From NCBI GenBank assembly GCA_041397845.1, contig JAWKVW010000019.1, forward strand, positions 8,534 through 72,533: DNA of 64,000 bases. Direction: 5' to 3'. The position numbers and the translations under genes were made by a program. Below, in pieces: positions 1 to 6,471 of this stretch. This stretch comes from JAKPQE01 sp041397845. GTDB taxonomy: Bacteria > Pseudomonadota > Alphaproteobacteria > Rhizobiales > JAKPQE01. Below the pieces are notes generated by a model, which did not search any database, was not told the DNA's origin, and worked only from the letters and a program-made list of their open reading frames with translations. The stretch's first letter is position 1, and every line of letters begins with the position of its first letter.

Positions 1-511
1 CGTGCGCGTGACCATCGTCAGCGAGCTTGGCGGGCTGATGAAGCGGGTGGTGGAGATCGATCCGGACGTCATCGTCATCGACCTCGGCAATCCGGATCGC
101 GATGCGCTGGAAAGCCTTTTCCATGTGTCGCGGGCAGCGGCGCGGCCGGTGGCGATGTTCGTCGATCGCTCGGATTCCGCAATGATCGAGGCGGCAGTCG
201 ATGCCGGCGTTTCGGCCTATGTCGTCGACGGGCTGCGCAAGGAGCGGGTCAAGCCGATCCTCGACATGGCGATCAGCCGGTTCAACGCGTTTTCGCGGCT
301 GCGCGACGAACTCGACAAGACCCGGCAGGCGCTCGAGGAGCGCAAGGTCATCGACCGGGCCAAGGGTATCCTGATGAAGCGGCGCAAGCTCTCTGAGGAG
401 GAGGCCTACGCGCTTCTGCGGCGCAGCGCCATGAACGAGAACCGGCGGATCGCCGAGGTCGCCGAAAGCGTCGTCATCGCCGCGTCGCTGTTTTCCGGAG
501 AGGATCGATGA
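1..511 (+). CDS. nasT: NasT-type ANTAR antiterminator, 5' truncated by window edge
   Basis: Nitrate/nitrite-responsive RNA-binding antiterminator. The visible 169 residues are the back part of a receiver-like domain (acidic DLGNPD loop near residue 27), a linker helix, and a C-terminal ANTAR domain at about residues 111-160 with the typical KVIDRAKGILM and EEEAYALLRR stretches. Relatives are about 195-200 residues, so roughly 30 N-terminal residues lie left of the window; the GTG at base 2 is unlikely to be the true start. ANTAR proteins bind hexaloop RNA hairpins and stop a downstream terminator from forming. The stop overlaps the nasS start by four bases (ATGA). A matching hairpin leader lies before nrtA, which is the likely target. 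Confidence 0.9.
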   Translation, partial: VRVTIVSELGGLMKRVVEIDPDVIVIDLGNPDRDALESLFHVSRAAARPVAMFVDRSDSAMIEAAVDAGVSAYVVDGLRKERVKPILDMAISRFNAFSRLRDELDKTRQALEERKVIDRAKGILMKRRKLSEEEAYALLRRSAMNENRRIAEVAESVVIAASLFSGEDR

Positions 512-1689
512 GCGGTTCCGTGTCCGTCCGTGCCGGCTTCATCCCGCTGCTCGACGCGGCGCTGCTGATCGCGGCGGCCGAGAAGGGCTTTGCAGCGGGC
601 GAGGGGCTGGAGCTCGCGCTGCAGCGCGAGACGTCCTGGGCGAACATCCGAGACCGGATCGCGATCGGGCATTTCGATGTCGCGCACATGCTGGCGCCAC
701 TGCCGATCGCGGCCTCGCTCGGGCTGGTGCCGCTGGCGGTGCCGATGGTCGCGCCATTCGCGCTCGGGCGCGGCGGCAATGCGGTGACGGTGTCAACGGC
801 GCTCTGGGCGCTGCTCGAGGCGGCGGGTGCGCCGTCGGACGGCGATCCGGTGGCGACCGGCAGGGCGCTGAAGGCGGTCATCGCGGCGCGGGCGGTGGCG
901 GGCGAGGCGCCGTTGACGTTCGCCGTCGTCAATTCGTTTTCCGGGCACAATTACGAGCTTCGCTACTGGCTCGCGGCAGCGGGGATCGACCCGTGGCGGG
1001 ACGTGCAGTTCGCGGTCGTGCCGCCGCCGTTCATGGCGGATGCGCTGTCGGCCGGGCGGATCGATGCCTATTGCGTCGGCGAGCCTTGGAATACGGCCGC
1101 CGTCATGGCCGATGTCGGGCGCATCGTCACGACCAAGGCGGCGATCTGGCCGGACAGCATCGACAAGGTGCTCGGCATGCGGGCCGACTGGGCCGATGCC
1201 CATGCCGACGTCGTGCGGCGTTTGATCGTTGCGCTGCAGGCGGCGGCGGAATGGTGCGGCGCGCCCGCCAATCACGAGGAGCTTGCGGCAATTCTCGCGG
1301 CGCCGGAATTCCTCGGCGTCGGCGCAGACCGCATTCTCGCCGGGCTTTCCGGCCGAATCTCGCTCGGTTCCGGCGCGCCCGCCAGGGTGCCGGATTTCCT
1401 CAGCCTTGCCGGTGCGGCCACCGAGCCGCAGGTCGAGCACGGGCTCTGGCTCTATTCGCAGATGGTGCGCTGGGGGCAGGCCGAACTCGGCGCCGAGGCC
1501 ATCGAGGCGGTGCGCCGGACGATGCGGGCGGACGTTCGCCGTGCCGCGCTTGGACCAGGCGTTGATCAATCCACCGGGGCCGTGCAGCTCTTTGACGGCG
1601 TCGCCTTCGATGGTGCCGCGATCGGGGACTATCTTGCCGTCTTGCCGTTCGGCGGCATCGTGCCTGCCTCAAAATTGCGCAGCGAATAA
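508..1689 (+). CDS. nasS: NasS-like cytoplasmic nitrate/nitrite sensor (NrtA/CmpA fold)
   Basis: A 393-residue NrtA/CmpA-type binding protein that starts directly at the first strand of the fold (VRAGFIPLLDAA) and has no signal peptide, so it should stay in the cytoplasm. That separates the sensor NasS from the transporter subunit NrtA. It shares ligand-pocket segments with the nrtA product two genes on: NYELRYWLAA near residue 149 and YCVGEPWN near residue 189. In known NasS-NasT systems NasS holds NasT inactive until nitrate or nitrite binds. Coupling to nasT by an ATGA overlap supports a stoichiometric partner pair. A CmpA-like orphan binding protein is the alternative but does not fit the missing export signal. 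Confidence 0.85.
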   Translation: MSGSVSVRAGFIPLLDAALLIAAAEKGFAAGEGLELALQRETSWANIRDRIAIGHFDVAHMLAPLPIAASLGLVPLAVPMVAPFALGRGGNAVTVSTALWALLEAAGAPSDGDPVATGRALKAVIAARAVAGEAPLTFAVVNSFSGHNYELRYWLAAAGIDPWRDVQFAVVPPPFMADALSAGRIDAYCVGEPWNTAAVMADVGRIVTTKAAIWPDSIDKVLGMRADWADAHADVVRRLIVALQAAAEWCGAPANHEELAAILAAPEFLGVGADRILAGLSGRISLGSGAPARVPDFLSLAGAATEPQVEHGLWLYSQMVRWGQAELGAEAIEAVRRTMRADVRRAALGPGVDQSTGAVQLFDGVAFDGAAIGDYLAVLPFGGIVPASKLRSE

Positions 1690-1817
1690 CCTCAGCCTAA
1701 AAAAATGGCATAGGCCGCTTTTGTGCTGTGCAACGTGAGTGGTCCGGAATGTATTCGGGGCGCTCTCTAATCCCATCCTGTTATTGAAATCTCAATCCTT
1801 TTTGGCGGCGCGGGCAG

Positions 1818-1835
1818 TTGGCACGCGGCGTGCAA
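1818..1835 (+). promoter_or_regulatory. Sigma-54 promoter candidate for nrtA operon
   Basis: The sequence TTGGCACGCGGCGTGCAA matches the sigma-54 consensus TGGCAC-N5-TTGCA. It has the required GG and GC doublets separated by exactly ten bases (GG at 1820-1821, GC at 1832-1833). Transcription would begin near 1845, just before the RNA hairpins. Sigma-54/NtrC control of nitrate assimilation is well established, so position and match agree. It is a sequence match only; an NtrC upstream site was not located with confidence. Confidence 0.75.
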
Positions 1836-1846
1836 CGGCTTTTGCA

Positions 1847-1891
1847 GCGACCAAGGGAGGTCGCACCGGAATTGAGACCCGATGGGGGGTC
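1847..1891 (+). promoter_or_regulatory. ANTAR-type hexaloop RNA hairpin pair in nrtA leader
   Basis: The first hairpin is a perfect 6-bp stem, GCGACC/GGTCGC, closing the six-base loop AAGGGA at 1853-1858. The loop has A at position 1 and G at position 4, the signature of ANTAR target loops. After an 11-base linker comes a second hairpin, GACCC/GGGTC, with loop GATGGG at 1881-1886; it has G at position 4 but not A at position 1. Paired hexaloop hairpins before a terminator are the known recognition element of NasR and NasT. The second loop is imperfect, or one base may be misread in the adjacent G run. Confidence 0.7.
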
Positions 1892-1900
1892 GTTCGGCAA

Positions 1901-1962
1901 CGCTGCCGGCAGGGTCCGCTCTTGATGCGAGGGGCGGAGGACTGTCGCGCAGCGTTTTTTTT
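1901..1962 (+). terminator. Leader terminator upstream of nrtA (attenuator)
   Basis: CGCTGC at 1901-1906 pairs with GCAGCG at 1949-1954, immediately followed by eight T (1955-1962). Inner pairing such as TCCGC with GCGGA extends the structure. It lies between the ANTAR hairpins and nrtA, so default transcription would stop here and NasT bound to the hairpins would allow read-through. The folding is inferred by eye. Confidence 0.65.
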
Positions 1963-2017
1963 ATGGCGCCCGCCAGGTCCGCGAGGGGAGCGGCGGGTAA
2001 ACGGTCAGGAGACAGGG

Positions 2018-3427
2018 ATGACGGACGAAGTGAAGAACGTCGAGGGCGGCAAGTTCGCCATCAGCCGGCGCCAGGCACTGCTCGGCGGCACGGCCTTGAC
2101 GATGCTGGTGATTGCCGGCCTGCCGCGCCCGGCGAAGGCGGAAATGCTCATCCCGGAGAAGGACGAGCTGAAGTTCGGCTTCATCAAGCTCACCGACATG
2201 GCGCCGCTGGCGGTGGCCAAGGAGAAGGGCTTCTTCGAGGACGAGGGCCTGTTCGTCACGCTCGAGCCGCAGGCGAACTGGAAGGTGCTGCTCGACCGGG
2301 TGATCACCGGCGAGCTCGACGGCGCCCACATGCTGGCCGGCCAGCCGCTCGCCTCGACCATCGGTTTCGGCACCGAGGCCCACATCGTGACGCCGTTCTC
2401 GATGGACCTCAACGGCAACGCCATCACCGTCTCGAACGCGGTCTGGGAAGAGATGAAGCCGAACGTGCCGATGGGCGCCGACGGCAAGCCGGTCCACCCG
2501 ATCAGCGCCGAAGCGCTGAAGCCGGTGGTCGCCAAGTACAAGGCCGAGGGCAAGCCCTTCAACATGGGCATGGTGTTCCCGGTCTCGACCCACAATTACG
2601 AGCTGCGCTACTGGCTGGCGGCCGGCGGCATTCATCCGGGCTTCTATTCGCCGAGCGACGTCTCCGGCCAGATCAAGGCCGATGCGCTGCTCTCCGTGAC
2701 GCCGCCGCCGCAGATGCCGGCGACCCTCGAGGCGGGCACCATCTACGGCTACTGCGTCGGCGAGCCGTGGAACCAGGCAGCCGTGTTCAAGGGCATCGGC
2801 GTGCCGGTCATCACCGACTACGAGATCTGGAAGAACAATCCGGAGAAGGTGTTCGGCATGACGGCGCAGTTCGTCGAGGAGAATCCGAACACCGCGCTCG
2901 CGGTCACCAAGGCGCTGATCCGCGCGGCGATGTGGCTTGACGAGAACGACAACGCCAACCGCATGGAAGCCGTCGAGATCCTGTCGAAGTCCGAATATGT
3001 CGGCGCCGACAAGGAAGTCATCGCCAACTCGATGACCGGCACCTTCGAATACGAGAAGGGCGACAAGCGCGAGGTTCCGGACTTCAACGTCTTCTTCCGC
3101 TACTTCGCGACCTATCCGTACTACTCGGACGCCGTCTGGTACCTGACCCAGATGCGCCGCTGGGGCCAGATCGCGGAGGCCAAGGACGATGGCTGGTACG
3201 CCGAGGTGGCGGCCAAGGTCTACCTGCCTGACCTCTACCTGAAGGCGGCGCAGGCGCTTGTCGACGACGGCAAGGCGAAGGCCGAGGACTTCCCGTTCGG
3301 CAGCGATGGCTACCGGGCGCCGGTGTCCGATTTCATCGACGGCGTCACCTACGACGGCCGCAAGCCCAACGACTATCTCAACTCCTTCACGATCGGCCTG
3401 AAGGGCGACGAGAAGGTCGGCGGCTAA
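2018..3427 (+). CDS. nrtA: Nitrate ABC transporter substrate-binding protein NrtA
   Basis: Periplasmic nitrate/nitrite-binding protein of the NrtA/CmpA family, 469 residues. The chosen ATG follows a GGAGA ribosome site and gives a twin-arginine signal (SRRQALLGG then a hydrophobic stretch ending in AKA near residue 38), so it is exported folded through Tat. Pocket motifs HNYELRYWLAAGG and YCVGEPWNQAA match those in the sensor NasS, but this copy is secreted. An upstream in-frame start would run back through the terminator and is rejected. It is the first structural gene after the regulated leader and is followed by the permease and ATPase genes. Confidence 0.93.
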   Translation: MTDEVKNVEGGKFAISRRQALLGGTALTMLVIAGLPRPAKAEMLIPEKDELKFGFIKLTDMAPLAVAKEKGFFEDEGLFVTLEPQANWKVLLDRVITGELDGAHMLAGQPLASTIGFGTEAHIVTPFSMDLNGNAITVSNAVWEEMKPNVPMGADGKPVHPISAEALKPVVAKYKAEGKPFNMGMVFPVSTHNYELRYWLAAGGIHPGFYSPSDVSGQIKADALLSVTPPPQMPATLEAGTIYGYCVGEPWNQAAVFKGIGVPVITDYEIWKNNPEKVFGMTAQFVEENPNTALAVTKALIRAAMWLDENDNANRMEAVEILSKSEYVGADKEVIANSMTGTFEYEKGDKREVPDFNVFFRYFATYPYYSDAVWYLTQMRRWGQIAEAKDDGWYAEVAAKVYLPDLYLKAAQALVDDGKAKAEDFPFGSDGYRAPVSDFIDGVTYDGRKPNDYLNSFTIGLKGDEKVGG

Positions 3428-3507
3428 GCAGTCGGTACAGCGCGGGGGGAGAGCTCCCGTCCCTCCGCGCGCCCCTCCCAAAAATTGAACCGGAAGGCTT
3501 TTGAACG

Positions 3508-4587
3508 ATGACGACGGCCAACGACTTCATCGACGGCGAGGCAAAGGCTCCCTGGCGCGAGACCTTTTTCCTGCGTCTCAACCAGGCGGAAAAGCCGCTC
3601 AGCATTTTCGGCCTGGGCTGGCTGGTGCCGCTGCTGAAAATGGCGGCCGGCGACAGCCCCGCCGAGCAATTCCGCGAGCTCTGGCGCGGCCTCATCATTC
3701 CGCTGGTCGGCATCGCGGTGTTCCTTGGCGCCTGGGCGGCGCTGGCGCCGAAGGTGCAGACTTCGCTCGGCGCCATTCCGGGCCCGATCGCCGTGTGGGA
3801 GCAGGCGATCAATCTCTATGACGATCACCGGGCCGAGCGCGAAAAAGAAGTGGCGTTCTATGAGCGCCAGGACGCGCGCAACGCCAAGCTCGCCGAGGAA
3901 GGGCACGCCGATCAGGTCAAGATCCGCGCCTATACCGGCAAGCCGACCTATTTCGACCAGATCCTGACGTCGCTGCTGACCGTCGGTCTCGGCTTCTTCA
4001 TCGGATCGGCGATCGCCGTGCCGCTGGGCATTGCGTCTGGCCTGTCGCGGACGGTCAACGGCGCGATCAATCCGCTGATCCAGATCTTCAAGCCGGTGTC
4101 GCCGCTGGCCTGGCTGCCGATCGTGACGATGGTCGTCTCGGCGCTCTATGTCGATCCGTGGGAGTGGATGCCGAAGTCGCTGCTGATCTCGGCCGTGACG
4201 GTGACGCTCTGCTCGCTGTGGCCGACGCTCATCAACACCGGCGTCGGCGTGTCCTCGATCGACAAGGACCTCGTCAATGTCGGCAAGGTCCTGCAACTGC
4301 CGACCTTCACGACGATCCGCAAGCTGGTGCTGCCGTCGGCGCTGCCGCTGATCTTCACCGGCATGCGGCTGTCGCTCGGCGTCGGCTGGATGGTGCTGAT
4401 CGCGGCCGGGATGCTGGCGCAGAATCCGGGCCTTGGAAAGTTCGTCTGGGACGAGTTCCAGAACGGCTCGTCGTCCTCGCTCGCCCGCATCATCGTCGCG
4501 GTGCTGACCATCGGTCTCATCGGCTTCCTGCTCGACCGGGTGATGTACGCGCTGCAGTCCGCGTTCACCTTCTCGGCGAACCGATAA
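3508..4587 (+). CDS. nrtB: Nitrate ABC transporter permease NrtB
   Basis: Inner-membrane permease of 359 residues in the NrtB/SsuC family. A cytoplasmic N-terminal segment of about 60 residues precedes the first membrane helix (GLIIPLVGIAVFLGAWAAL). A charged loop follows, then the binding-protein-dependent transport domain with helices near residues 150-350. The EAA-type coupling loop region (NVGKVLQLPTFTTIRKLVLPSALP) near residues 255-280 is where the ATPase would dock. It sits between nrtA and the ATPase gene, 13 bases from the latter, and forms the membrane channel of the nitrate importer. Confidence 0.93.
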   Translation: MTTANDFIDGEAKAPWRETFFLRLNQAEKPLSIFGLGWLVPLLKMAAGDSPAEQFRELWRGLIIPLVGIAVFLGAWAALAPKVQTSLGAIPGPIAVWEQAINLYDDHRAEREKEVAFYERQDARNAKLAEEGHADQVKIRAYTGKPTYFDQILTSLLTVGLGFFIGSAIAVPLGIASGLSRTVNGAINPLIQIFKPVSPLAWLPIVTMVVSALYVDPWEWMPKSLLISAVTVTLCSLWPTLINTGVGVSSIDKDLVNVGKVLQLPTFTTIRKLVLPSALPLIFTGMRLSLGVGWMVLIAAGMLAQNPGLGKFVWDEFQNGSSSSLARIIVAVLTIGLIGFLLDRVMYALQSAFTFSANR

Positions 4588-4600
4588 GGAGGGACGGGCG

Positions 4601-6364
4601 ATGGCATTTCTCGAAATCAGTGGCCTTTCCAAGGGTTATGGCGAAGGTGCGAAGCGGACCGAGGTCCTCAGCAACGTCAACATGCGCGTCGAGGAAGGCG
4701 AGTTCATCGCGATCGTCGGCTTCTCCGGCTCGGGCAAGACGACGCTGATTTCGCTCATTGCCGGTCTCATCGAGGCGGACGAAGGCGGCGTCATCGTCAA
4801 GGGCAAGCAGATCGACGGGCCGGGCACCGACCGGGGCCTCGTGTTCCAGTCGTACTCGCTGATGCCCTGGCTTTCGGTGCACGGCAACGTCTCGCTGGCC
4901 GTCGATGCGGTCTTCAAGGGCAAGCCGAAGGCCGAGCGCGAGGAAATCACCCGGCGCTACATCGACATGGTCGGGCTGTCGCACGCCACGGACCGCAAGC
5001 CGGCGGAGCTTTCCGGCGGCATGCGCCAGCGCGTGTCGGTGGCCCGGGCGCTGGCGATGCGGCCGGAGATCCTGCTGCTCGACGAGCCGCTGTCGGCGCT
5101 CGATGCGTTGACGCGCGCCAAGCTGCAGGACGAGTTCGCCGAGATCTCGCAGAAGGAAAAGAAGACCATCATCCTCATCACCAACGATGTGGACGAGGCC
5201 ATTCTTCTTGCCGATCGCATCATTCCGCTGACGCCGGGACCGAAGGCGACGCTCGGCCCCTCGTTCAAGGTCGACATCCCGCGGCCGCGCGATCGCGGCG
5301 AGATGAACCACGACGAGGAGTTCATCCGCCTGCGCATGGCGATCACCGAATACCTGATGGAAGTCGGCATGGCGCGCGGCGCCGACCTCGAGAAGGACAT
5401 CAAGCTGCCGAACGTCGTGCCAATCACCCAGACGGCGCCGGCGCAGAAGGCGGACAAGACCGGAGACCTTCCCGAAGCCTATGTCACGGCGGCGCGCTCG
5501 GCCATCGAGGAAGGCTATGTCGAGTTCTACGACGTCAAGAAGATCTATCCGACCCCGAAGGGGCCGCTGACCGTCGTCGACGGCTTCGACATGAAGCTGA
5601 AGAAGGGCGAGTTCATCACGCTCATCGGCCATTCGGGCTGCGGCAAGTCGACGGTGCTGTCGATGGTCGCCGGTCTCAATTCGATCAGCGGCGGCGGCAT
5701 CGTGCTCGACGGCCGCGAAGTGCACACCGCCGGTCCGGACCGGGCGGTGGTGTTCCAGGCGCCGTCGCTGATGCCGTGGCTGACGGCCCGGCAGAATGTC
5801 GCCCTCGGTGTCGACAAGGTCTATCCGAACGCCAAGGCGTCTGAGCGCAAGGACATCGTCGAATACTACCTGTCGCGCGTCGGCCTCGGCAGCAGCATGG
5901 ACAAGCTGGCGGTCGAGCTTTCGAACGGCATGAAGCAGCGCGTCGGCATTGCCCGGGCGTTTGCCCTGTCGCCGAAGCTGCTGCTGCTCGACGAGCCGTT
6001 CGGCATGCTCGACAGCCTGACGCGCTGGGAGCTGCAGGACGTCCTGATGGACGTCTGGAAGCGCACCCAGGTGACGGCGATCTGCGTCACCCACGACGTC
6101 GACGAGGCGATCCTGCTCGCCGACCGCGTCGTCATGATGTCGAACGGCCCGAACGCCCGGATCGGCAACATCATGGATGTCGACCTGCCGCGGCCGCGGT
6201 CGCGCAAGGCGCTGCTCGCCCATCCCGACTACTACGCCTATCGCGAGGAGCTTCTCGACTTCCTCGAGGCCTATGAGGGCGGCGCCAATCCGGATCCTGA
6301 AATGCTCGAGCAGATCAAGGCCAAGCGGGCAGCCCGCATCGGCCGGTCTGTCGCAGCCGAGTAG
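4601..6364 (+). CDS. nrtCD: Fused tandem ATPases of the nitrate transporter (NrtC-NrtD)
   Basis: One 587-residue chain holding two complete ABC ATPases, rather than two genes. NBD1 (about residues 1-235): Walker A GFSGSGKT, Q-loop VFQSYSLMPW, signature LSGGM near residue 138, Walker B LLLDEP. NBD2 (about residues 305-545): Walker A GHSGCGKS, signature LSNGM near residue 441, Walker B LLLDEP, H-loop THDVDEA with H498. NBD1 has Asn (N195) where the switch histidine should be (TNDVDEA). The two composite ATP sites should therefore be unequal. The linker is about 70 residues and acidic to basic. It energises uptake by NrtA/NrtB. Unlike cyanobacterial NrtC, it carries no fused binding-protein domain. 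Confidence 0.92.
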   Translation: MAFLEISGLSKGYGEGAKRTEVLSNVNMRVEEGEFIAIVGFSGSGKTTLISLIAGLIEADEGGVIVKGKQIDGPGTDRGLVFQSYSLMPWLSVHGNVSLAVDAVFKGKPKAEREEITRRYIDMVGLSHATDRKPAELSGGMRQRVSVARALAMRPEILLLDEPLSALDALTRAKLQDEFAEISQKEKKTIILITNDVDEAILLADRIIPLTPGPKATLGPSFKVDIPRPRDRGEMNHDEEFIRLRMAITEYLMEVGMARGADLEKDIKLPNVVPITQTAPAQKADKTGDLPEAYVTAARSAIEEGYVEFYDVKKIYPTPKGPLTVVDGFDMKLKKGEFITLIGHSGCGKSTVLSMVAGLNSISGGGIVLDGREVHTAGPDRAVVFQAPSLMPWLTARQNVALGVDKVYPNAKASERKDIVEYYLSRVGLGSSMDKLAVELSNGMKQRVGIARAFALSPKLLLLDEPFGMLDSLTRWELQDVLMDVWKRTQVTAICVTHDVDEAILLADRVVMMSNGPNARIGNIMDVDLPRPRSRKALLAHPDYYAYREELLDFLEAYEGGANPDPEMLEQIKAKRAARIGRSVAAE

Positions 6365-6374
6365 GGGGCACCCG

Positions 6375-6452
6375 ATGTCTTTCGCACGGCTCGCGGCCCG
6401 CGACCTTCCATCAAACGTCACGACCAACGCCGCTCCCGGCGCGGCGATCTGA
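6375..6452 (+). CDS. Possible 25-residue leader peptide before nirB
   Basis: A short frame (MSFARLAARDLPSNV..., ending AAPGAAI) with a GGGGG stretch eight bases before its ATG fills most of the nrtCD-nirB gap and ends 19 bases before nirB. The last codons overlap a 6-bp GC hairpin (CGCCGC/GCGGCG). It has no recognisable domain. It could be a translated leader or an accidental frame in GC-rich DNA. Confidence 0.25.
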   Translation: MSFARLAARDLPSNVTTNAAPGAAI

Positions 6453-6471
6453 AACTACGGAGTGAACGACC

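Noticed and set aside
1739..2017. An N-terminal extension of NrtA starting at 1739
   Set aside because: It would run through the sigma-54 promoter, hairpins and T8 terminator, and it hides the Tat signal. The ATG at 2018 has a ribosome site.
4565..6427. A 620-codon open frame on the minus strand opposite nrtCD
   Set aside because: Long antisense frames are expected in GC-rich genes with strong third-position bias. Its protein is Arg/Leu/His-rich with no family motif, while the plus strand has every ABC ATPase motif.
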